From CAVXGU01 sp963761615 (GTDB taxonomy: Bacteria; Acidobacteriota; Vicinamibacteria; Vicinamibacterales; CAVVIG01), in NCBI GenBank assembly GCA_963761615.1, contig CAVXGU010000003.1, positions 372,001 through 436,000 of the forward strand: 64,000 bases of DNA, in the 5' to 3' direction. The number at the start of each line of letters is the position of its first letter. Position 1 is the stretch's first letter. This document shows, piece by piece, positions 48,159-58,136 of this stretch. The position numbers were made by a program, and so were the translations under genes. The notes below the pieces were generated by a model. The model saw nothing but the letters and a program-made list of their open reading frames with translations. It ran no database searches and had not been told where the DNA came from.

Positions 48159-50790
48159 CTACTGTGTCGCGCCGTCCGGCACGGGGCCGTTCACGGCCGA
48201 GAGGTAGAGGGCGTTGAACAGGAGCGGGAAGGTCGCATGGGTCTGGCCGCGGTGCTGCGGCTCGAGGCCGAAGAGGATCATCCGGCCCGGGTTCATCTCG
48301 ATCGACACGACGGCGGGGCGCCCCTCCATCTCCTTGGCGCCCCTCATCCATCCCGACGCCAGCACGTCGGTGTTCGGGTACCGCGCCACCACGGTCGTGT
48401 GCCACGACGTGAAGCCGTCGAGGACGTTGAAGAACGGGTCGTTGTCGTAGAAGCCGTCGGCGTTGGCCGGCATCCCGTAGCCCATCGGGTGCCTCGTGTC
48501 GATCTGCAGGTGGACGAGGGTGCCCGGCGCGTCGTGGATCTGGCTCGGCAGCAGCTTCTTCACGTCCCGGACGGGCACCGGCAGCCGATCGATCACGAGG
48601 TCGCAGGCCGAGCCCATGAGGATCAGCGTGCCGCCGCCGGCGACGAACCGCTGGAGCTGTTCGAGCCCCGGTTCGCCGATCCCCCCGCGGTACTCCGGCC
48701 GGATGCCCGCCGAGTCGAAGCCCTGCACGATCTCCTGCGGATCCTGGTCCGCGAAGATGATCGCGTCGAAGCGGCCGCGGAGGTCGCCGCCCCGGATCTC
48801 GGAGTTGTGGACGATCGTCGGGTGGAACTCGTACTGCTCGAGCACGAATCGGGTCCAGCCGGCGTCGACGCCGTCGCCCGTCCACGGCTCGTACAGCGCC
48901 ACGCGGGGTGCGCGCAGGGCCATCATCGTCTCGGGGTTCGGCGCCGCCGACCGGGTATCGGCCGTGACGTGCAGGCCCAGGTCGCGCGCCACGCCGGCGA
49001 CGGTGTCGCGGGACACGCGGTCGACCAGCGCGCGCGCGGCGCCGGCGCGGCTGGTGTCGAGGACGACGTCCGCGCCGGCCTCGAGCAGGCGGTTCACGGC
49101 GATCGCCGAGTCCGCGCCGGCATAGGTGAACGTGTAGTCGGTGCCCGATCCGCGTACCTCGCCGGTGACGGCCGGCGCTCCCGTGAGGCGCGTCAGCTGG
49201 ATCGACGCCGGCAGCGGATCCGTGATGAAGTCCGTGCGCACCCCGAACTGCATCCCGAGCGTCCAGCCCGTGACGTCGTAGGGGGGCGCGGACGGTCCCT
49301 CGGGGTTCAGGCGAGGGTCCGGATAGGTCTGGACTTCCAGCAGATCCTTCGCGTACCGCGCGAAGACCTGGGTCATCGGGATCACGAAGGTGCCCGCGTC
49401 GTACCGGGTGCCGTCCGCGGTGAACGGCGCGTCGGCGCGGTCCACCTGGACGCCCCCGATATCGGAGCCGATCGACCAGGTGCGCGACCTCCCGCGGATC
49501 GCGCTGGCCGGCGACCGGCAGCACCACCGCGGAGGGGTTGCCCTTCTCCGTGTTCTGGACGGTCTCCAGGTTGACCTCGTAGATCTGCCGCAGGAGCGCC
49601 TCGCGCCGGTCGGCCGCCGTGTCGAGCAGGGCCATCGTCGCGGTCATCTCGTAGTCGACGATGTCGCGCAGGGACCAGTGGCCGCCGAGCCAGGGGCGCG
49701 GGTAGTCGAGGCGGGGGGTGACGTCGGTCGGCGGCGGCAACAGGTTGCCCAGCGAGAAGACGGGACCGTCGCGGCGGCCGGGCGGCTGGTTGAGCGTCGC
49801 GCGCTGCTGATCGGTGGGTGCCGCGATGCGGACGCCGGCCACCTCGGTGAGCAGGCCGATCTCGTCGTGCCACCAGCCCGACCAGGCCATGGCGCCTTCC
49901 CAGAAGTTCGTGTACGTCGAGTGGTGGATGATGCCGACCTTGCCCTCGGCCTCGAGCGCCGCGGCCTGCGACTGCCCCAGGATCGTGTTCCACCGGTAGA
50001 TCAGCGGGTGCACGTTCGGGTTGATGGGATCGGTCGCCGGCATCACGAACATGCGCGGGCCGTCGCGCGCCATCTCGTGCTCGTCCAGCCAGATGACGGG
50101 GAACCAGTCGTGCCACACGAGCTGGGCGGTGAGCTGGCTCTCCTTCAGGTTGAACATGAACATGTCGCGGTTGTTGTCGTGCCCCGCGTACGGATGGTAG
50201 AGGAACGGCAGCGGGCTGTTCGCGTACTCCGTGCCGACGTTGCGGTTGAACCAGTCGGTGACCAGAATCTGGCCGTCCGGATTGAGGCTCGGCACCAGCA
50301 GGAAGATCACGTTGTCCAGGATCTTCCGGACCTTGGGCGAGTCGTCGGTGGCGAGCCGGTGGACCAGCTCGAGCGACATCTGGGTCGCGCCGACCTCGGT
50401 CGCGTGGATGCTGCAGGTCACGAGCACGACGACCTTGCCCTGGTCGAAGACGGCGTCGCGCTCGGCGTCGGTGGGCGTTCCGTCCTGGAAGTAGAGGCGG
50501 CGCTCGAGCTCGCGGTACCGGTCGAGATTCTGGAGCGTCTCGGGCGAGCTGATTTCCATCAGCACGAAGGGCTGCCCCTCGGTGGTCGTGCCGAGCTGGC
50601 GGTACCGCACGCGGTCCGAGTCGGCCGCGGCCTCCTGCATGTACTGGATGATGCGGTCCCAGCGGGCGAGGTGGTTGTCCGCGCCCACGCGGAATCCCAG
50701 GAAGCTCTCGGGCGTCTCGAGCTGGCCGGCGGCCGATCCGACGAGGACGGCCGCCGCCACCAGGGCAGCGACTGCGGCGACGCGACGCAT
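48159..50790 (-). CDS. M14-family zinc carboxypeptidase, secreted, with C-terminal amidotransferase-like region; frameshifted
   Basis: About 876 residues across two frames. The N-terminus has a signal peptide (RRVAAVAALVAAAVLVGSAAG). The catalytic domain shows VTCSIHATEVGATQ (zinc His and Glu), PSLNPDGQ, AGHDNNRDMFMFNL and IWLDEHEMARDGPRMFV. The second frame holds APFTADGTRYDAGTFVIPMTQ, VALYEPWTGDGVDAGWTRFVLEQ and FVAGGGTLILMG, typical of long bacterial M14 proteins. An extra base at 49461 breaks the frame: without it HLVDRLR continues to IGGVQVDRADAPF. It digests peptides outside the cytoplasm. Being directly upstream of the Rieske gene is unexpected. Confidence 0.85.
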
Positions 50791-50867
50791 CGAGGTCACT
50801 ATAACCCAAGGCCATTCGACCCCGTGTGCGAAGCGGCCCGTGTGTGGTACAAAAGCGGATCCGACCG

Positions 50868-52047
50868 ATGCCGCACGCCGTCACCCCGCGATCCCGAATG
50901 GACGCGGTGCAATCGCCGATTATCCCCGTCATCGGGCGGATGATCCGCGAGACGCCGGGCACGATCTCCCTCGGCCAGGGGGTCGTCCACTACGGTCCGC
51001 CGCCGCAGGCGGTCGCCGCGGCGCGGGACGCCCTCGCCTCCACCGAGGTGCACGAGTACGGCGACGGCGCGGGCCGGGCGTCGCTGGTCGCGCGGATCGC
51101 CAGGAAGCTCCGTGAGGAGAACGGGATCGACGTCGCCGACGGCTGGCGTGTCATGGTGACGGCCGGCGCGAACATGGCCTTCATGCACGCCGTCCTCGCC
51201 ACGACCGAGCCTGGCGACGAAGTGCTCCTGCCCGCGCCGTTCTACTTCAACCACGAGATGGCGATCCAGATGGCCGGCTGCCGCGCCGTGGCCGTGCCGA
51301 CCGGCGCGCACTACCAGCTGTCGCCGGACGCCGTCCGCCGTGCCATCACCGACCGGACGCGCGCCGTCGTCACAATCTCGCCCAATAACCCCAGCGGCGC
51401 GGTGTTCACCGCATCGGCGCTCGCCGAGGTCAACGCGATCTGCGCCGAGCGCGGGCTCTATCACCTGGCCGACGAGGTGTACCAGGTACTTCACCTACGG
51501 CGGAGCGGCACACACCTCGGTCGCCGCCCTGCCCGGCGCCAGCGGCCACACGATCGCGATGTACTCGCTCTCCAAGGCGTACGGCTTCGCCGGCTGGCGC
51601 ATCGGGTACGCCGTGTATCCCGACCGTCTCGCGACGGCGATGATGAAGAGCCAGGACACGATCCTGATCTGCCCGACGATCGTCGCGCAGGTGGCGGCCG
51701 AGGCGGCACTCGAGGTGGGACGCGACTACTGCCGGCCGTTCGTCCGCGACCTCGAGGCGCTGCGCGGCACCGTCCTCGAGGAGTTGTCCCGGCTGGCGCC
51801 GATCGTCGAGGCGCCGACCTCCGACGGCGCGCTCTACTGCCTGCTGAAGGTCCACACGACGCTCGACCCGCTCGTCGTCGCCGAACGGCTCATTCGCGAG
51901 CACCGGGTGGCGGTGATTCCCGGCACCGCGTTCGGCATGAGCGACGGCTGCTACTTCCGCGTCGCCTACGGCGCGCTGCAGAAGGATACGGTGGCGGAAG
52001 GGCTGGGGCGGCTCGTGCAGGGGCTGCGGGCGATCTGCGGGGCCTGA
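50868..52047 (+). CDS. PLP-dependent aminotransferase (class I/II), frameshifted
   Basis: About 393 residues over two frames. The first frame has SPIIPVIGRMIRETPGTISLGQGVVHYGPPP, EYGDGAGRASLVARIARKL, VTAGANMAFMHAVLATTEPGDEVLLPAPFYFNHEMA (in parts) and TISPNNPSG. The second frame has FTYGGAAHTSV, the PLP lysine in YSLSKAYGFAGWRIGY and PGTAFGMSDGCYFRVAYG. An extra G near 51486 separates DEVYQ from YFTYGG. Substrate not assignable; aspartate- or aromatic-type aminotransferases are closest. ATG 50868 is used; ATG 50898 is an alternative. Confidence 0.85.
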
Positions 52048-52056
52048 GGCGCCGCG

Positions 52057-53970
52057 TCACACGTCGAGTTCGTCGGCTTCCTCCGCCCGCTCCATGATGA
52101 AGCGGAACCGCGCCGACGCGTCCTTGCCCATCAGCTCGTTCATCACGCGGTCGGTCACGATCTGGTCGGTGACCTCGACGCGGAGGAGGCGCCGGGTCCG
52201 CGGATTCAGGGTCGTGTCCCAGAGAACCCGGGGCATCATCTCGCCGAGCCCCTTGAAGCGCGTGATCTCCGGCGTGGAGCGGCCGCCGTTCTTCTGCTGG
52301 CGGAGGATCGCGTCCTTCTGCGCGTCGTCCAGCGCCCAGAACGTCTCCTTCCCGATGTCGATCCGGTAGAGGGGCGGCTGCGCGAGGTAGACCTTGCCGT
52401 TCGCGATGAGCTGCGGCAGGTGCCGGTAGAGGAACGTGAGCAGCAGGGTCGCGATGTGGTTCCCGTCCGAGTCGGCATCGGCGAGGATGATGATCTTGCC
52501 GTAGCGGAGCCTGGACAAATCGAAGTTCTTCCCGAGCCCGCAGCCGAGCGCGGTCACCAGGTCGGACAGCTCCTTGTTCTCGAGCACCTTGGCGAGCGAC
52601 GCGCTCTCCGTGTTCAGCACCTTCCCGCGCAGCGGCAGAATCGCCTGGCGGGCGCGGTCGCGGCCCTGCTTGGCGGATCCGCCGGCCGAGTCGCCTTCCA
52701 CGATGAAGATCTCGCTCGCATCGGGGGAGGCGTTGGTGCAGTCGCTCAGCTTGCCGGGCAGGTTCAGCCGGCCCGACGTCGCGCTCTTGCGCGACACCTC
52801 GGCCTGCGCCGCCCGGCTGGCCTCGCGCGCCCGCGCCGCGAGGATGATTCGCGCGACGATCGCCTCGGCGACGCTGATGGTGTGGTTGAGCCAGTGCTCG
52901 AGCGCCGGCCGCACGACGCCGTCGACGGCCGACGTGAGCTCCGGGTTGTTCAGGCGGTCCTTCGTCTGACCCTGGAACTGGGGCTCCTGGATGAAGACGC
53001 TCAGCACGCCCGTCAGCCCCTCGCGGATGTCCTCGGCCGTGAGCGTCACGCCCTTCGGCGACAGGTTGTGCGTCTCGATGAAGTTGCGCACCGCCTTGCC
53101 GACGCCGGCCCTCAGCCCGTTTTCGTGCGTGCCGCCCGAGCCGGTCGGAATGCCGTTGACGTAGGAGCGGAGGTGCTCCTCGGTCGACTCGGTCCACTGG
53201 AGCGCGAGGTCGAGGCGCAGGCCGTCGGTCCGGCTGAGCTCGAACGGCAGCTCGTGCACCGGTCTCGCGGCGCGCTCGGCGACGATCTTCCGCAGGTACG
53301 CGACCAGGCCGTCGTCGTGCTGGTAGACGTGCTTCGTCTTCGAGGTCTCGTCCTCGAAGGTCACCTTCACGCCCTTGTGCAGGTAGCTGACCACCTCGAG
53401 GCGCTCGGCGATGACGGCGGGGTCGAACTCGATGCGCGGGAAGATGGCGGCGTCGGGCTGGAAGAACACCCTGGTCCCCGAGCCGCGCCCGGGGCCGAGC
53501 TTCTTGAGCGGGCTGGCGACCTTGCCCTGCTTGAAGCGCATCTCCCACGTCGCGCCGTCGCGCGTGACCGTCGCGACCAGCTCCTTCGAGAGCGCATTGA
53601 CGACGCTGGCGCCGACGCCGTGGAGGCCGCCCGCGGTCTTGTAGGTGTCGTGCTCGAACTTGCCGCCCGCGTGGAGCACCGTGAAGATGACCTCGAGGGC
53701 GCTCTTCTTGGTCGTCGGATGCCGATCGACCGGCACGCCGCGGCCGTCGTCCTCGACGGTGATCGAGGATCCGTGCTCGTGCAGGGTCACGCGGATATTG
53801 GAGGCGTGGCCGTTCATCGCCTCGTCGACGGCGTTGTCGAGGATCTCCCAGACGAGGTGGTGCAGGCCGGTGGACCCGACGCCGCCGATGTACATGCCCG
53901 GCCGCTTGCGGACCGGCTCCAGGCCCTCGAGAACGGTGATGTCTTTCGCGGTGTACGTCGACGCGGCCAT
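52057..53970 (-). CDS. parE: DNA topoisomerase IV subunit B (GyrB/ParE family)
   Basis: A 637-residue type II topoisomerase ATPase subunit. The GHKL ATPase has EILDNAVDEAMNG, VEDDGRGVPVD and TAGGLHGVGASVVNALS. The TOPRIM domain has FIVEGDSAGGSAKQGRD and ILADADSDGNHI, and the tail has TRFKGLGEMMPRVLWDTTLNPRTR. The length lacks the large insert of proteobacterial GyrB. A GyrA/ParC-type gene lies 8 kb away on the same strand, which makes ParE the better name, though GyrB is possible. TACAAT at 53984-53979 (minus) ends 8 bases before the ATG, implying a near-leaderless mRNA. Confidence 0.88.
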   Translation of the reverse strand: MAASTYTAKDITVLEGLEPVRKRPGMYIGGVGSTGLHHLVWEILDNAVDEAMNGHASNIRVTLHEHGSSITVEDDGRGVPVDRHPTTKKSALEVIFTVLHAGGKFEHDTYKTAGGLHGVGASVVNALSKELVATVTRDGATWEMRFKQGKVASPLKKLGPGRGSGTRVFFQPDAAIFPRIEFDPAVIAERLEVVSYLHKGVKVTFEDETSKTKHVYQHDDGLVAYLRKIVAERAARPVHELPFELSRTDGLRLDLALQWTESTEEHLRSYVNGIPTGSGGTHENGLRAGVGKAVRNFIETHNLSPKGVTLTAEDIREGLTGVLSVFIQEPQFQGQTKDRLNNPELTSAVDGVVRPALEHWLNHTISVAEAIVARIILAARAREASRAAQAEVSRKSATSGRLNLPGKLSDCTNASPDASEIFIVEGDSAGGSAKQGRDRARQAILPLRGKVLNTESASLAKVLENKELSDLVTALGCGLGKNFDLSRLRYGKIIILADADSDGNHIATLLLTFLYRHLPQLIANGKVYLAQPPLYRIDIGKETFWALDDAQKDAILRQQKNGGRSTPEITRFKGLGEMMPRVLWDTTLNPRTRRLLRVEVTDQIVTDRVMNELMGKDASARFRFIMERAEEADELDV

Positions 53971-53978
53971 GGGCGACG

Positions 53979-53984
53979 ATTGTA
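53979..53984 (-). promoter_or_regulatory. Candidate -10 box of parE
   Basis: TACAAT on the minus strand, five of six matches to the sigma-70 -10 consensus, lies 8 bases from the parE ATG. No good -35 was found at 16-18 bases. The same hexamer precedes the NYN-domain gene at 62.27 kb. Confidence 0.4.
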
Positions 53985-54095
53985 CCGAAGTTTGCCGGGT
54001 TCAGAGGCGGTGTCGCCCCGGCGGTTTTCCGTCAGATCGCACGTGCTCGCGTCACATCGCTGTGTTAACGTTCGGCGTCCCGGGCCGAGAGATCC

Positions 54096-56907
54096 ATGCC
54101 AGCGCCCCCGATCGCGATTCGTCGCGTCGTTTGCACGGCCCTGGTGTGCGCGGCGATCGCCTGGACGCCGCCTCGTGCCGCCGCCGGGGACCCCGTCACA
54201 CAGGACGTGCCGATTCCCGGTGGCCGCGACGTCGTCGCGGGCCTGCTCGGCGTGCGCCCGACGCCGGACGCGGCGCGCTTCGTGGCCGAGGTCGCCCGGA
54301 TCGCCTACACCCTGCCCGACAGGCGCAACGCCGACTTCAAGCGCCGCATCGCGCGCTTCGAAGCGGCGGCGCGCACGCTGCCGTCGGTGGACGACGTGGC
54401 GCCCGTTCCCCTGTCCGCCGCGGTCTGGAGCCGCGCCGTCTTCGGCCGCACCGTGGCGGCCGACCGCCTCTTCGCCGCGATCCTCGGCGACCGCGACGCG
54501 GCGCTCCTCTGTTACGGTCTCGCGGGGCTGGACGACGCCACGCTGGAATATCTGAGCGCCCACCCCGAGGTCGTGTCGCAGGTGTACCGGCACTCGGCAG
54601 GGATTTTCGCGGCGGCGGCCTCGTCGCTCCGCGTCCGCGACGGCCGTGTGGTGCCGGCGGGCGGCGACTCGGCCGCGCCGCTCTGGGAGTCCGTCGTCGG
54701 CCAGCGCGTGGCCGATCCGGCGGCGTTCATCCCCGCCTGGCTCGCGCTCGACGAGGGACGCGCGGCGTACTTGGGCGACACGATCGCCCAGCTCGAGCCG
54801 CCGCAGGCGCGCTTCGTGCTGGGCGAGTGGATCGCCGATCCAGCGGAGCGCCTCAGCCGGTTCGCCGATCTGCTTGCGGCCGTTGAGCCCGCCGTGTCGG
54901 GCTGGAACATCGAGCTCCAGCCGTTCTCGCGGCCCGACGTCGACGCGGCGTCGCTCTTCTGGCGCGTGCGCGCCGCGCCCTCGGGCGCGCCGCTGCCGCC
55001 TGCCTCGCGCGCCGTCTGGACCCGGGCCTTCGACGATGGCGGCCGCGCGGGGCCGGCCGCGGCGGGCGACGACGAGCCGTTCGATGCCGACTGGCTCCTG
55101 CGCGCCGTCTTCAAGACGGACCGGCGTCGCCGTCCCGTGCGCCTCGGCCAGATTGCCTTCGGACAGCGGGTCTTCTCGGGAGTCGGCACGCCCGTGCCGC
55201 CGGACGTCGTCACGGCGCTCGGCGCATACGCGCGCGTTCCGGCGCTGATGCTCGCCCTCGAACGCGCGGGGGTGCAGTCGCCGGCTGTCTACGCCGCGGC
55301 GGCGCGGCGGGCCGAGCGGATCGACGCGCTCGACGGCGTTCGCGCGTTTGCCGCGCTGGGCCAGTACCAGGGGGCGCTCGTGCTCGTCTCGCGCATGGTG
55401 CGCGCGGGCACGCTCGACCGGGCCACCGGCGAATGCGCTCATCGGCAGCCTCACCGCGGTGGAGATCGGCGGCGACGGCTGGTACGGCGGAGCGATCGCC
55501 CAGTGGATCACGGGGACCCTGCTGCCCAGGCTGCCGTCGAAGTCGGGCGTCGAGCCGACGATCGTGGCCGCGCTCGGCGGCGCAGCTGGGCCCGATGGCG
55601 CGACGCGGCGCGTCGAGTGGGAGGGCGAGGCGTACCGCCTCGATCTCGGGGAGGCCGAACGCGCGCGGCTGGAGCGCGTGCGGCGCCGTCAGGCGACCGA
55701 GTCGATCGACGGCGCCGTCGAGGTGGCGCGCATCGCGCATCGCCTCGCGGCGAACCCGCCGGACCCCGACGGCGTCGCCCCGGCCGGGGACGCGCTCCAG
55801 CGCCTCTCGGATGAAATCGCCCGGGACCCGACTCGAAAGGTCTCGCCCGACGGCCTCGAGCTGCCGGACGCCGTATCGGTGATCGGCCAGACGACGGCGG
55901 CCCTGTCGCAGGTCGACGCCGAAGGGGGCGCGCCGCCCGCGCGTTCGGTCGCGCCGCTTCGCGAGCTCGGAGACGTGCTGCTCGCGCGGGCGCTCATCTC
56001 GGTCGGCTACGCGCTCGGCATCGGCGATCCCGACGGCACGGCGCTCCTCGCGGGCGACATCTCCAGGCGGCACGACTTCGGCTTCGCGCTGCACGATCTC
56101 CGCGACTGGAACCGCCTCGCGTGGACCCTGCCGCGGGTGCAGGTCATGCCGGGATCGCCGTGGCACATCACCGGGTCGCTCCTCGGCATCGACGTCGCGC
56201 TGGGGTCGCTGACGCTGCGGCGCATCGACGCGGAGCGCCCCATTCCCGCGCCGACGCTGACGGTCAACGAGCGGGACACGGTCACGGACGGCGTGGCGCT
56301 CATGAACCCGCTCGCGCTCGACGACGAGGAACGCGATCGGATCGCGTCGGCGATCGATCGCGGGCGGGCGCGCGTCGCGGCGCTCGACGGCCCGGGGCCG
56401 GCGCTCGACGCGATCGCCGATGCGGTGCAGCTCGATGGCTGGCGCCGCCGGGCGGTGGCCTGGGCGCTCGGTCGCAATCGGGGCGAGGTGGACTCGTTCT
56501 TCTCCCTCGGGGAGTTTTTCGAGCTGGGAGGAGGCGCGGGCGGGCCCCTTCCGGCGGGCTGGGGGACGTCGGGGATCGGGAGCGACGACTGCCTCTGTCT
56601 CGAGTTCATCCCGGCAAATCAGTGGAAACTGCGCAGCGGACGTCCGCCGCTGGGCCTGCTGGCGACCGCGATGCCCGACCTCGACCTGCGGGTCGCCCTC
56701 GTACTTCGGGAGTTGCGATTGCCCGCCGCGCTTGGTAAAGATGTGCTGCGGTCGGCGGCGCAGGACTTCGAGGACGAGGTGCGGCCCACGGATCCGGACG
56801 ACTGGCTGGCGCTCGTGCGCGCCGCTCGGGCGGTTCCGCGGGACCGAATCGAGGACTACGTGGCCGCATCGGCGGCCGCGGGGCCTCTGGTACCTGACGG
56901 GAAGTAG
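54096..56907 (+). CDS. Large secreted protein of unknown function, frameshifted
   Basis: About 936 residues over two frames. The N-terminus PPIAIRRVVCTALVCAAIAW...PRAAAG is a signal peptide. The rest is Ala/Arg/Asp-rich and helical, with DVVAGLLGVRPTPDAARFVAEVARIAYTLPD, VWSRAVFGRTVAADRLFAAILGDRDAALLCYGL (in parts) and, late, MNPLALDDEERDRIASAIDRGR and SDDCLCLEFIPANQW. I do not recognise a domain. An extra G at 55428-55429 breaks the frame: its removal joins RAGTLDRATA to NALIGSLTAVEIGGDGWYGG. The VWFA-related gene pair follows after 21 bases, so it may share their transcript. Confidence 0.7.
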
Positions 56908-56928
56908 GGAAGGGCGGACACTTCAGCC

Positions 56929-58131
56929 ATGCCCAGGACGTGGGGGCGCGTCGCGGCGTCGTTGATCGTCGTCGTTGCCGCGGGGGCCGTCGTCCTGCGC
57001 GCGCAGGAGCCGCTCGACTCCGCGCTGACGCGTGCGCCGGCCCCGGCCGGTGGCACGTCGACGCCGCCGGCGGTGCACATCCTCTCGCCGGCCGCCGGCG
57101 CGTACGTCAGCGGTCCGACCACGCTGCGCGCCGCCGTGGACCCCCAGAACGGCGTCCGTGACGTCGTGTTCTTCGTGGACGGCCGCCAGGTCTGCACGGC
57201 GTCCGCGCCGCCGTACGAGTGCGCCTGGGACGCCGGCCCGGCGATCAACGCGCACCAGGTGCGGGCGGTCGCCTACCTGACGGGCGGCGACCGGATCGTG
57301 GGGACGCTGCGGACGAAGTCCCTCGGCTACGCCGATCGCGTCGACGTGGACGCGGTCCAGGTCACGGTCACGGTCACCGCCGGCGGGCACTTCGTGCCCG
57401 GCATCCCCCGGTCGGCGTTCCACGTCAAGGAGAACGGCCGCCGCCAGGCCATCACGTACTTCTCGTCGGAGGACGTGCCGCTCGAACTCATCGCGGCCGT
57501 CGACATCAGCGGCAGCATGACGACGGCGATGCCGACGCTGAAGCGGGCGGTGAAGAACTTCCTCGTGGCGGTGCCCGGGCAGGCGCAGGTGACGCTGCTC
57601 GGGTTCAACGACAGCATCTTCGCGCTCACGCGCCGCGCGACGCGGCCCGAGGATCGCGTCGCGGCGGTGGACCGCCTGGCGCCGTGGGGGGCCACGGCGC
57701 TCTACGACGTCATCCTGCGCGGCGTCGACATGCTCGGGCAGCAGACCGGCCGCAAGGCGCTCGTCATCTTCACCGACGGGGAAGACGAGGGCAGCCACGC
57801 GACGATCGCGGACGTGCAGCGCCGGCTGCAGTCGAGTGACGTGACGCTCTACATGATCGGCCAGGGACGCGGCGTGACGCTCGACCGGCTGAGGAGCGTC
57901 ATGACCTCGCTCGCGGAACCCACCGGCGGGCGCGCCCTCTTCACCGACAAGATCGAGGATCTGCAGGCCCGGTTCGACGAAATCATCGACGAGCTGTCGA
58001 ATCAGTATCTGCTCGCGTACCAGCCCTCGAATGCGGCGCACGACGGATCGTGGCGGCGGATCGAGGTTGCGGTGGACGGATACGGCGGCGTCCGCGCGCG
58101 CCAGGGCTATCGCGCGGATCCGGCACGGTGA
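56929..58131 (+). CDS. VWFA-related protein (acidobacterial type)
   Basis: A 400-residue secreted protein. After a signal segment (VAASLIVVVAAGAVVLRAQ) comes an Ig-like part (VHILSPAAGAYVSGPTTLRAAVDP, residues ~40-125). A VWFA-related domain with an intact MIDAS-type motif AVDISGSMTTAM at ~190 follows, then LLGFNDSIFAL, WGATALYDVILRGVDMLGQQTGRKALVIFTDGEDEGS (in parts) and ARQGYRADPAR at the C-terminus. This architecture (TIGR03436 type) is abundant in Acidobacteriota. Its role, probably metal-dependent adhesion or complex assembly outside the cell, is not established. The next gene starts 5 bases later. Confidence 0.88.
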   Translation: MPRTWGRVAASLIVVVAAGAVVLRAQEPLDSALTRAPAPAGGTSTPPAVHILSPAAGAYVSGPTTLRAAVDPQNGVRDVVFFVDGRQVCTASAPPYECAWDAGPAINAHQVRAVAYLTGGDRIVGTLRTKSLGYADRVDVDAVQVTVTVTAGGHFVPGIPRSAFHVKENGRRQAITYFSSEDVPLELIAAVDISGSMTTAMPTLKRAVKNFLVAVPGQAQVTLLGFNDSIFALTRRATRPEDRVAAVDRLAPWGATALYDVILRGVDMLGQQTGRKALVIFTDGEDEGSHATIADVQRRLQSSDVTLYMIGQGRGVTLDRLRSVMTSLAEPTGGRALFTDKIEDLQARFDEIIDELSNQYLLAYQPSNAAHDGSWRRIEVAVDGYGGVRARQGYRADPAR

Positions 58132-58136
58132 GAGTC

